From contig CM026426.1 in NCBI GenBank assembly GCA_014871385.1, positions 65,816,716-65,880,715 on the forward strand: DNA of 64,000 nt, read 5' to 3'. Of the stretch, positions 22,383-33,224 are shown one piece after another; the first letter of the stretch is position 1; the number at the start of each line of letters is the position of its first letter. Both the position numbers and the translations under genes were made by a program. The stretch is from Ceratodon purpureus. Its lineage: Eukaryota; Streptophyta; Bryopsida; Pseudoditrichales; Ditrichaceae. A model generated the notes under the pieces. The model was not told the origin of the DNA, made no database searches, and worked only from the letters and a program-made list of their open reading frames with translations.

Positions 22383-23143
22383 ATTCCTGCTCATGGTGTC
22401 CGATATTATGGACAACACCAAGTTCTGGATGCTTCTTACTTGCAATTGGCGATTGATGAGTTACTGTTGTGTTTTCGGATACTGATGTAGGCTTGTGCTT
22501 GGTTAGAGTTCAATATTTGAGCCAGTGAGGCTGCTTTGAGCTTCGGTATGTGGCTCTAGGCAGAGACGTTCTTGTTGGAGTTCTTATTTATGAAATTATG
22601 GCAATAGGCAGTCAGTGCTGTGAGTATTTCTAGATTGTAGATTGTGATTATTTAGTTGTTTCTGAATTTGGTAAGCAGTTGCTTTGGTGCGGCTTCTTCT
22701 CATATTCCCGATCCATGAGACATGTACCGTAGTACAATTCTCATTCCAATGCAGGCGTTTGACGTTTGGAGATTTTCTTTTGGCATCTGGCTGTCAAGCG
22801 ACATTTCTGTCAGTGGTCTTTGTACTTGAGTCCAAACTGTAGGAAGAATGGTAGATTGCAGACTCTAGAGTACAAGTGCATCGTCATTAATTTTGACTGT
22901 ATGTGTTTTGCCAATTTTCTAATTCTGTTTTATGCTTGTTTAAAGGTGCTACTCAACAGGTTATTTTTTAGTGGTTGCACAACTCATTTGTTGTATTGTT
23001 TTCTTTTTATGAAAACTATATCAACCCTAATTGTCTTTGCAAAGAAAGCTATTCTTTGTGAATATTCTTAGTTGGGATTGTGTTTTCTTAATTGGAAGTG
23101 TGTTTTTATAGATACTTGGATCAGTGGAAGATGAATGAACATT
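22383..23143. other. Spacer, nothing recognised
   Basis: T-rich sequence with no supported gene. The apparent ORF at 22766-23071 has no family features. Confidence 0.4.
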
Positions 23144-23520
23144 TAAGGTAGTGCTGCCAAAAACCGTCCCGTCCCAAAAACCGTCCAGTAGCCTTCACCT
23201 AGGCTGTTCCTGAAACTGTGCAGAAGCATTCTAATTCTGTCCATGGCTGCAGAAATTGAGTGCTTGTGATTGGTGCAGAAACGTCATATTCTCAGAATCC
23301 AAGTGGTCATATTAACCATGACTCTGTAGACGGTTAGTGGCCCCCCTAGGGCTGAACATTCAAAAATTCATAGGAAATTGTAGACTTACTCAAAAAATGA
23401 TTTTTTTTTATATGGCTTTGCACTAGCTTTGCACTTCATCCAAAAATTATAAAAAAATTCCACCACTCTTCCAAATGAGCAAACCCGAAATTCGGACGGT
23501 TTCTCGTACCACTACCTTAG
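23144..23520. mobile_element. MITE-like inverted-repeat element, about 377 bp
   Basis: Left end TAAGGTAGTGCTGCCAAAAA followed by CCGTCC; right end, on the reverse strand, TAAGGTAGTGGTACGAGAAA followed by CCGTCC. The ends pair over about 26 bases with a few mismatches. If the outer TA is counted as target, the duplication is TA (mariner-like), but this is ambiguous. There is no coding capacity. Confidence 0.65.
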
Positions 23521-23827
23521 CAATGTATCATCTCTCAAAAACAAATTGAAGAACCGTCTCGTAGACCATCTGCATTTTGCAGTATCAGTTTATGTCCAAA
23601 AACATTATACACTTGCGATAATGCCTTATGCTAAAGCCATTAGTAATTAGAAAGTTGAAAAGACTAAGAGAGGTCATTATGTTGTTTGTAGTTGATTAGT
23701 GCATCATACTAGGAATGAGTCATGACTCATGTTTATGCAATTTTGACTTGTTTATGGATAAGACTGAGGACAAAATGTAACTCTTCAATTTCTTTTCAAA
23801 TTCATGTTGTTGTCATCTTTTAAATGT

Positions 23828-24566
23828 AGGGAGAAGCACAATAAAGTGGACCAAAAAAACGCTTAACTATTTGTTGCTTTCAGCCCTTTTGCAAAAACTA
23901 CACAAAAGTGATGGAAAGATGTAATTGAAGTCAATTACTTTTGCTAACATGGATTCTCAATTTGTTTTTCTACAACTTGGAAAAGTTTCGTGCAAAGTAG
24001 ACACTTTAAAGTTATTGTACAAAGGCTTCAAATCCAAGAAAAGTGAATGCAATCATTTGAAAAAGTGACTATAAAAGAATCAAAGACTATCGAAAAATCA
24101 CTTTCGATGAAGTGGTGCCCTATGTATGTTTCAAGGGTATTCTAAAATAGTCAATTCATGTACTCAATAATTGGTTTAGGGTTCGTAAAGTACCGCAAGG
24201 ATGTTTTTTAAGAGGATCATTTCTACGGTACTTTTTGTGAGTTTTTTTCACCAAACATTGTTTTTTAAATTGGAAAAAACATCCTCTAAAGACAATAGAG
24301 GGCACCAAATGAAGAAATTAAGACTTTGGAAAAGTTCATTTTCACGATTTAGAATTAGTGGTCTAATTAAGTTTCAATTGAGGTTGTTTTTTTTATGAAG
24401 ATGCATGTAAGGTACCTTATGCCACCCTAGAAAGTGACTAAAATGCTCCAAAACTACACCAAAATGCTCAAAATCACCTTTGAGTTTTGAAAAACAGCAC
24501 ACTTCATATTCACTTTCTAGTGATCACATATTGCACTTTGTGGTCCACTTTATTGTGCTCTCCCCC
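23828..24566 (+). mobile_element. 740-bp family, copy B (739 bp), 4-bp target duplication
   Basis: Ends AGGGAGAAGCACAATAAAGT and, reversed, GGGGGAGAGCACAATAAAGT. ATGT flanks both sides (23824-23827 and 24567-24570). It aligns along its length with copy A, best over the block around 24225-24350 (TTGTTTTTTAAATTGGAAAA and following). Same orientation as copy A. Confidence 0.9.
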
Positions 24567-24570
24567 ATGT

Positions 24571-25763
24571 GTTGATTTTATCACTAGAGTATTTGCATTG
24601 TTGTATGTATAGCCAATGTTACTACTAAAAAAATATATAATAGCCAACAAACTTATCTGTGGCATTAACATTTTGCCAAACATGCTATGAATAGAAAAAC
24701 CAAAAAGGCAATGGAGCTCCAAAAAAATGACACATATAGTAACCAATCAAATTTTTAAAAATTAAAACTTAAAACTGTTGGTGAGAAGGGAGTGTAGCGT
24801 AGAATTGTTGAGCTCCATTTAGACCTTGAAATTGATGGCATTGATGTGCAAAGAGGTCTTACACCCTTCACTCTCCACTTAATTTCTCTAACAATCGTTG
24901 GCAAGGTATGTAAGTCCTATGCCATTGCTAGGAATAACAACCTTTTCAAGAAAAATACCTATGATATATTAGTAGTTGTTATCCCTCATGCCCTTTCTAT
25001 AAATGTTTGAGAGAGTAACTTTAGAAGTGGGCATGATTTTGAAATTGTGATTATGCAATAGAATACTAACAAAAAGTATGCATACATAATCATATCCCTT
25101 ACGAAGTAAAAAAAAATCAAAGTCTTCAAGTTTGTATACACCAAGAAGTATTGTAGTATTCAATGAAGAAAGCGCCTTTACTCCCGATAAAAAAGCAATG
25201 AAAGTATCTTTCACCTTTGTTCCTTACAATCTTCAAATTAAAATACACATTGATGATACTTCAAATGCAGTTTGTATAACCGTTGGGAGAAAACTGCAGA
25301 TTCAAATTGGATTCACAAACAAGATGGACAAATATATAATGGAAGTCCAAATGTGAAGTATCCTAATTCGTATCATTATAGCAAATCTTGGAGAAGGAAG
25401 AGAAGATTGATGATTACTACGTGAAATTTGCTCCACATTGAAACTGCTCACAAGGTAATAAAAAGCCCACGAACAACATGTTAGTAAAATTTGGTTTTGA
25501 TGTAACAAATATTTGCTTGGTGAATACAATTAAAGGAATTCAAAATCAAAGTCAAAGAGAAAGAAGTGCAGCAAGACGTTTTTACCTTCATGAAGGAGGC
25601 CATTAAAGAAGGTGATAAAGAGCTTAAAGTAGAATGACACAAAGACTTAAAGAACTTGAAAGATGACATTGTCAAGGAGGCACACATTTATGCAGATGAA
25701 ATCAATGATGAATTGAAAAAAAAATGTTGGAGATTTAATCTACTTTAACTCTAATCCTTGTTG
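24571..25763 (+). pseudogene. AT-rich spacer with fragments of an unrecognised coding sequence
   Basis: From about 25110 to 25735 there are plus-strand open stretches that look like decayed coding: first VYTPRSIVVFNEESAFTPDK and later LQIQIGFTNKMDKYIMEVQM, then, in another frame from about 25540, FKIKVKEKEVQQDVFTFMKE and, after one TGA, KDLKNLKDDIVKEAHIYADE. The last part would be a charged coiled coil. No family is recognised. The first 500 bases hold nothing I can name. Confidence 0.25.
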
Positions 25764-25896
25764 GCATGGGTGTTAGCACGGTAAAGTGGATCAATAAGTG
25801 CAATGTGTGATCACTAGGAAGTGAATATGAAGTGTGCTGTTTTTTGAAACCCAAAGCTGATTTTGACCATTTTGGTGTAGCTTTTGAGCATTTTAA

Positions 25897-26812
25897 CCCC
25901 TAAAAATCCAGCCGTTTTGGAAGCTCCAAGTTCCAAAACTGTCATTTTTGACCGCTTTGTGGGAAGGACGGTTTGGACCAGTTTGTTTTCTTTTTTTAGA
26001 CATATAACCGTAAGATCTTGTACTTTATCCTCTTTGGAAGTACTAATGAAATTTTCAACCGTTGGATGTTTACCATTTGTGAGATTATAATGTTCAAAGT
26101 TACAGCAAAAGTTTTTTTTGGTATAAACCGAACGACATAGGGTAAATGGTGAAAATGGGGACTTGATGTTCATTATCCCAAACATTTTGCTCATATTTTT
26201 TTCCATGTAGGTAATCAAGTTGGGTACCTCCATGCAAAATTCTAGAGACTTATTCCTTTTTTAGAACCTTCATAAAAATTAATTTCTAGAAGCGGGTCTA
26301 AAAACATTGATATCGTAAAACATGTATGACGTTACGTATACTTGGTTTTAAAAAAATCTAAACGCTGGTTAGGTGCCTTTATACATTTTTTATTTTTGGG
26401 CCAAATTATTTTTGAAAATTTTCAAAATCTCAAATTTTGACAGATTTTGAAAGAAATAATTCAAAAATTTGAAGCTTGTCTTTGTAATTTTTGGAGGCTG
26501 CCCTTGTAAAATTGGTTTATTTTTTGACTTGGGTCTCTTTGGAATTTGAGTGATGGTTTGGTTATGAAAATATTTCAAGAAAAAGAATTTAAAAATACCC
26601 TAATTTGAAGCTGCCCGTTTTGGACTTGAAACCTAAAATTTCTAGATGAAGGTCTTAAAATTGGAATTTGGCTTTAAAAATTTTACCACATATACTTTGC
26701 AGTATAGGGAGCATCCAATAAAAATCTTAGGCAAAAATATGAATTTTAACCCCTTCATCTTGGCTGCCCAAAATAGCAAAAACCCATTTCGGCTTTCTTG
26801 GATTTTTAGGGG
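25897..26812. mobile_element. TTAA-flanked inverted-repeat element, 916 bp
   Basis: Left end CCCCTAAAAATCCAGCC; right end reversed CCCCTAAAAATCCAAGAAAG; 14 bp pair perfectly. TTAA flanks both sides (25893-25896 and 26813-26816), and removal restores the 740-bp element sequence. TTAA targets and CCC-starting ends are typical of piggyBac-like elements, though other TTAA-using families exist. No ORF of note. ATAACCGTAAGATCT near 26004 is shared with the element at 39896-40817. Confidence 0.88.
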
Positions 26813-27707
26813 TTAATCACTTTTTGGGGTGTCACAAGGTATTTTACACGCGACTTCATAAAAAGAACATCTTCAATTGAAACCAGCGTTTTTTTTACTT
26901 TTTTTGGTTTAGAGCTTGAGTGGCAAACATGGAGATTTTGTGAGAGAACCGTTGGCTTCATACAATAAATTTTAAGTGAAAAAGTTAAGGTAAATTTTTA
27001 CTTTGTCACAGTCAAACTGGCGACATAGTAAACTTCTATGTGTCTAATACTTGGCGACACAGTACTCAAGTTTTGGAAAGAAGTTGGCGACAAAACCAAG
27101 AATTTTCTAAAAATTCATACACTACTTGGCGATGGTAAGAAAGAAAGAAGCTAAAAGTGGCTCTAGTACTCCAATGCAGCCAATCTCCCGCGTCACCGCT
27201 CTTGAGTCTTCATTTTTGTCTCAGACCCGTTTCACCAGGTTCCAGGACTTTTTGCTGACAGAAAACAGAGCAAATCAACCGCAGAGTGGACAACCATAAG
27301 GAAAGCACGAGACTCAATTTAGCAATCACTTTGAGAGAACATAGCACTGTATGAGGAATCAGGATGCAGCGTGAAATCAGAGCAGACTCAAACGGAACAT
27401 CTCACAGTATAAGCAGACATCGAGAAAACATAGCACAGACACAGAAAGTGCCGCAAATGACTCAAACGACAGAGCAAATCCAAGGACACAAGTTACAGGT
27501 CAAATTCGACCAAGATACAACAGGAAAGCATAATCCAACGTCTTCAAGACCAACATAGCAATCACCACGAACGATAAAGGGACATATTTAATCCATAGTC
27601 TTGGAAACTGGTAAACCGGGTTTTCCAGCCGATATCAAATAGACGTGAGACATCGGTCCAGAATTAAATCATCGACGTTTGTACCTGCAAAGAAACAGAA
27701 CACATCA

Positions 27708-30700
27708 TTAGTCGCCCTTTCTCATAGTGCTCCTCCACGTATTGTATGCTGCATCATAAGGGAAGTTATGTAGGGTGTAGAACTCCTGTGCGTGCATTCC
27801 CACTACGACTATGAGATGCACTCATAAGCGGTTTCGGAGTTTATTCTTCATAAAACTCAGTGTTGAAAACGTGCGCTCATCCTCGACACTGCCGAGAACA
27901 GTGACTACTGCAAGCTCGACAACTTTAAAATAATCTGAAAGCTTGTGGCGGAGCTATCCATTAGCCTTGATTCGGCGCCAAAGCCTCGTTAGAGGATTGA
28001 CAGGCAAATCGCCTTGCATGGCTGCATGGCAGTTGCCTTTCATGGCGAGTATAAACATGCATGCTTGCTCATCAAGCTTTTGAATCGAGAGCACACATGG
28101 TGCCTCTTTTCCTTTCACTAGCTTCGGGTTTGGGACAAGAGGGTCCGCGGCAGCCAAGGGTGCCTCTGCTACTGAATCGCCCGGCATTCCCTCCACACAT
28201 GGAGACTGAGCATTATCAGAGTCACCGCAAACAGGGCCTTTCTTTGGAACCGCAAAAAGCTTTGGCAAACTGTAGTGATCCTTGATGACCCTCAAGTGTC
28301 TATCAAAATCACCCTCCGCGGATTCCAGTAACCAGTATTGTAGATACACAAATCCAAACGCCTCCATAAGGCTTGACAAAGGGAAACGTCCCTCCAATTT
28401 GGCAATCAGCTTCCGAGCTGCTTCTGTTGGAAACAGTTTACAATGCACAATGCTTGCATACACCTCTCGAGTCACCGGAGATGTCACAGTGTCGTTTCGA
28501 TGGGTGGCTGGGATGTTGTGCCCGGTGGGGGTAAAGTGCAAAACATCCGCAGCATCCTCGTTTAGATCAAATGCTAATTGCACCCAGCCCATGGGTATGG
28601 CATTGTGCTTGACATTCACAAGCTCCTTGAAGTCCCAAAAGACATCGTGGCTGAAAGCAGTATTATTGTCAAGGTAGAAAGAAAACACCTCAGCAATACA
28701 CATTTGGATCGCAGAAACGTAGTCACAGACAAACACATCTTGCCCTTGTGCAAATTGCATCAATGAGTGCACGCACGTAAGCAAAGGCAACAAACCAGAC
28801 AGTCCCAGCAAGATCTGAATGTCAGAGAGGTGGTCGAGATTTTTGCGGGCAATCTCCATCAGTTTTTTATCAACCTTCGCCTTTGGCTGGCCTGCGAGAG
28901 TTTCCTCCACCGGCCGCTGTGCATCCAGAAACATCTTCACAACCAAGACCTTGTACTCATTCATCACTCGTACAGCCATGGAGAGCATGCTTATTCGTCG
29001 CGTCTTGATATTGCGGAGTATCTTTAATCCTTTGGACTGCATGAGTTCCGCCAACTTGACGAACTCCAAGTGACGCTTTGGAGACTTTGGAAAGAATGCG
29101 TGCAGCGATGCCAGCATGTCTTCAATTCTCTCGACGACTGGTAACGAGCTGAGTGTGCGTACTGCGAGATTAGTCTTGTGGGCCTACACAGGTATTAAAT
29201 AAAGAATGTTAGTAACTACAAATAATTTGAAATAGGCAAATGAAATCAGAGAAAAAAAAAAGACAATTCAGAGCATAACACAAATCAGGAGGGGACTTAC
29301 CATGCAATGGATTCCAATCATCCGAGGTGCTAACGTGGTCTGCACCTAGTTTACAACTCCATTCTTTTACTCCTGAAATGTGGAAACACCATCTGCAAGT
29401 GCCAAGAACCTTACATCTAAGATACAGAGCAGTCACCATACATCTAAGATACAAAGCATGACAGCATACTGAGAACATGACCAGTCACCATACAGCATTG
29501 ATACAGAGCATAAACCGAGAAGCAAACACCGAGAACAATGCAACTGATCAAGCTCACATGACAACATACAGTATTACCATGCAGAAATCGAATGCATTGA
29601 CAGGAAGGAAGTCGTACCTGCTCCGAATGAGGCGAAGCAAGTTGCGAGATCAGCTTCGGTGACGCCACCATACTTCTTCACGGCATCCACAATGACCTTT
29701 GTCAGATTGTCACTACCTCCTCCGTCGGTGACACGCTCCAGCAAGAGCAGCATCGGTTTCCTTTCCCAACCCTCACAAACATACCCGTGGATTGAGATCC
29801 AGCTCTGAGTATCGAGAGTCGTGACTTCGTCGCATGTGACTGAGAAGAACCTCGCATTCTTCATGACTTGTTGGATCTTGTGGTGCACCTGTTGAAAGAG
29901 GCAATCAGCCAAATTTCATCCAGCGTTGTCACTCCAATGCCGCTTTGGCAGCTTCGGGACCTCCAAGAAAGAAAACAAAGAATGTAAAGCCTTGTATTCC
30001 TGCATCGGGCGCCCCTTTTGAACCAGGTGCAGAATTGTCGCAAATTGGATCCTCTTCCGCGCTAGCTCTCCTCTAACGACGGCCAGTTGCTCTGCCACTA
30101 TTGTCGTCTGCCTTGACGCGTAAATCCTTTTGTAATGCAAATGCTTGCAATTCTTGGCGGTATACCACTGCCCCTTCTTGATGCCTTGTGGCATGTTTTT
30201 TGTAGCCTTTCGCTTGCCACCATGCTTGCTCAAAGTATCCCACTTCGGTCCCAGTATTTTTGGTTTACCTCTCACCTACGAACAAACAACACACTTGACA
30301 GATTCATACAATCCATCAGAACCCCTAAACAACTCAGCCCATGGCAAACGTGCCGGCCACGTCTCCTAAAACTTGCGCGTTGCTTCGTAGCTCTTCTTTG
30401 GCGCAGGGTCCTTCACGTTTTCGTTGAACTTCTCATCGGAAATATCGTCAACCTCCTGCACAACAGGGAGCGCGCCCTTCTCCTTCCAAGCTCTCTCCAT
30501 CTCTGCGTCCGTTGTTTGTGTTGTAGCCGCCGATGCATCCGAGGACAACGTGATAACCTACGCGGACAAAGAAGACACATAGTTGGAAACAACAGGTTGA
30601 GCATCAGAGGTGAGCAAAACAACAGCCGGATTTGATCTCCGGCGTTGCTTCTACTCATCACCATGCTTCCTCTTTCTTCGTGCTTCGCAAGCAGAAAAAC

Positions 30701-30881
30701 CACCGCTGTGACTTTCCCCTCTGATGGGTAAATCGCTGGAGCATGCAGCGACGGAGGAAGAAGACGTGGATCCCGCTGAAGCACTCAGGAGCTCAGTTGG
30801 AGTAATCGCGGAGGAAGAAGACGAGCTTGAGCTCGAAATGCGATTATAATATCTCAACAGCGCTGACCCAGCAGATACCAT
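27708..30881 (-). pseudogene. DUF4371/hAT-like transposase with nine in-frame stops and no frameshift
   Basis: Three minus-strand exons fit perfectly in phase: 30881-29618 (ATG; donor GTACGA), 29392-29301 (donor GTAAGT), 29183-27708 (ends TAA). A Ser-rich N-terminus is followed by a BED-like finger region (WPARLPWAELF, then SVKCVVC, then LSKHGGKRKA), then RFFSVTCDEVTTLDTQSWIS typical of DUF4371 transposases, RMIGIHCM-AHKTNLAV, MLASLHAFFPKSPKRHLEF, and a C-terminal hAT dimerisation region (LGSVEDERTFSTLSFMKNKL). In-frame stops: TAG at 30651, 30558, 30366, 30276, 29346 and 27954; TAA at 29367; TGA at 29916 and 27822 (lowest base of each codon). The TAGs are consistent with CAG, and 29916 with TGG. 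No indel disturbs about 940 codons. Confidence 0.88.
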
Positions 30882-31531
30882 GGTGAAATCTCACCGAACT
30901 TTAATAAGCCCAAAACCCCAATGCGCACCCAAACCCAACTTTTGCAAACCCTCTCGTTCAACTTGGCTACAAGAGCAGCGGAGGGTTTTGATTCGTAGCG
31001 TAGTGCAGCGTAGTGCAGCGCAAGAGTAGCGTAGTGCAAAAGCAGCGGAGGGAATCACTTTGAGTGCGATTAACAATATTGCAATTTGCATCTGCGCTGC
31101 CTCCTGAGCAGTGAGCTTGCAAACTGAGCAAAGAGACAAAGAGTACCACATTATCATGGCAAATGTTGGGGGCTCCATGCTATGATTTCCACGATTGCCA
31201 AATCAAATTGGAAATGAGTTTTTGTGTACAAGTTGTGGGCGACAAGCACTCAGTGGATACACAATTCGGCTATCGATGGCGACAACCACCTCCCCAGTCA
31301 GTTCACAATCTTGGCGTCAAAAGGTTGGCTCAATGGAGTTCCATCCCGCCCACCCCATCACATCTGGCGCCGTTTCCCCAGGATGTATTTCCAGGATTTC
31401 GCCACCTGGCGATATCCCCTCAAACATGCACCAAACCTTGTTCCCACCGCAGGCACCAAACCAGACACCAACCATTCAACGGTGGCAAACAGTCCATACG
31501 AACAAGGAGATCACTGGCACAAAACATTTAC

Positions 31532-31581
31532 AGATTTACCTTCTTTTCGTTACTTTTTGGATACGAAAAGAAGGTAAATCT
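31532..31581. repeat. Perfect 19-bp inverted repeat near the right end of the hAT-like element
   Basis: AGATTTACCTTCTTTTCGT (31532-31550) is separated by a 12-base loop from its exact reverse complement (31563-31581). It lies 38 bp inside the element end, so it could be a subterminal transposase site or part of a transcription stop. Confidence 0.85.
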
Positions 31582-32175
31582 CACCATCTGGCGTTTTTTT
31601 GCTACTTAAAAAAAGGCTGATTGAAACTTAATTTGACCACTAGTTCTAAATCATGAAGATAAACTTTTCCAAAGTCTTAATTTCTTCATTTGGGGCCTTC
31701 TATTGTCTTTAGAGGATGTTTTTTTCAATTTAAAAGTCAATGTTCGGTGAAAAAAAACGCACAAAAAGTACCGCGGAAGTGACCCCCCTAAAAAACATCC
31801 TTGCGGTACTTTTGGAACCATAAACCAATAAATAAGTATATGAATTGACTATTTTAGAATACCTCTTAAACATACAGAGGGCACCACTTCATCAAAAGTG
31901 ATTTTTCGATAGTTTTTGATTCTTTTCTAGCCACTTTTTCAAATGACTGCATTCACTTCGCTTGGATTTAAAGCCCTCGTACAATAACTTTAAAGTGTCT
32001 ACTTTGCACGAAACTTTTCCAAGTTATAGAAAAACAAATTGAGAATCCATGTTAGCAAAAGTAATTGACTTCAATTACATCTTTCCATCACTTTTGTGTA
32101 GTTTTTGCAAAAGGGCTGAAAGCAACAAATAGGTAAACATTTTTTTGGTCCACTTGACCATGCTTACACCCGCAT

Positions 32176-33224
32176 AAAAAAATTATTGGCTTGGTAAGTC
32201 CAACTCTCATGCTAAAAGACTTGATATTTGTGGATTAAACACAATTCGCTGAGATAAAAACTACTTACTGCAATATTGTTTTAGATATGTAAACAAATAT
32301 AGTTTTATTATTATACGTAGAATATATAGTAAGATAAATACTACATTCCATAGTAGTACAAACGGAATTCTACAATGTCCATAAATTTTCTACGCAATAG
32401 AAATAAATTATTTCACTTCATGCCCATGTAAATACTGTGTTCTACAAAATACTATAGTCAATCAATATATTGTATTTTGCAAAAATATCTTAATCAACCA
32501 AAACACCGTAGTCTGCAAAAATATTGTATATGGCCAATATACTATATTCTAATAAATATTGTATTGAGCAAAAAACTTGTATATGGCCAATATAATATAT
32601 TTTGATAAAATACTGTATTGATCAAAAATCTTGTATTTGGAAAAATAGGAAATAAAAAACTGTTTTCAACTAAATCAACAAATTCAACAATTTCAACAAT
32701 TTCAGCATATTCATCAATTTAAGCAAATACACGGATTTCAGCAAAATTTGGCCTTGGTCTACTTGGCTTGCTACAAAACAAAATACTCAAAAAGACACAT
32801 TTTTGCACACTCGTTACTTCAATCCAACTACAAGCACAAATCATACATACAAAACTATCAAGTCCCTACATTACCTACCAATAGTTTCAAAAATGATAAT
32901 TCTTTCTTTACATAACTTATTCAAATAAGTTTAATACTAATAAGATACTACAAAATACATAAGAGAAAAACCCAAATATATCAATATCAAGGATACCTTT
33001 CCAAAATTAAACTATCCTTATTACTAGTGATGATATAGAAATCAATCATTTGCGGCTGAGCCAATGCTCAATGTATTCCAAGCATACCCAAATCTACATA
33101 GAAGAAAATCGAATACCTACTATAATCTAACACAATAAAACTTCACCTTAAACACCAATACCTAGCAAATACCTTTGCTTCCATACTAAAAATTGACCAC
33201 CCTTAACTCCACCAAGGTATTTTA
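32176..33224. other. AT-rich spacer
   Basis: Dominated by imperfect short words such as ATACTGTA and TATATTCT, with no supported gene. It may include the degraded 5' end of the LINE that follows. Confidence 0.4.

Larger units (their letters stand above)
26884..31619 (-). mobile_element. hAT-like element of 4.74 kb with DUF4371-type transposase
   Basis: Left end CAGCGTTTTTTTTAC and right end reversed CAGCCTTTTTTTAAG. ATTGAAAC flanks both sides (26876-26883 and 31620-31627), a perfect 8-bp target duplication, and removal rejoins copy C of the 740-bp family. GGCGACA recurs near the left end (about 27010, 27052, 27088) and in the right part (31229, 31278), a possible subterminal repeat. It carries one spliced transposase gene on the minus strand. 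Confidence 0.92.
25768..32171 (-). mobile_element. 740-bp family, copy C, split by two later insertions
   Basis: On the minus strand relative to copies A and B. Outer ends: GGGTGTTAGCACGGTAAAGT at 25768 and, reversed, GGGTGTAAGCATGGTCAAGT at 32171. GCAT flanks both sides (25764-25767 and 32172-32175). Inside lie the TTAA element (25897-26812) and the hAT-like element (26884-31619). Removing both, with one copy of each target duplication, leaves 740 bp, the same length as copies A and B. The pieces 25768-25896, 26817-26883 and 31628-32171 align in order with copies A and B. Confidence 0.92.

Noticed and set aside
27708..30881. Altered genetic code (TAG read as Gln)
   Set aside because: TAG sites are compatible with Gln, but TGA and TAA stops occur in the same gene at other residue types, and the dioxygenase-like ORF ends in TAG. 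Mutation of a dead transposon is simpler.
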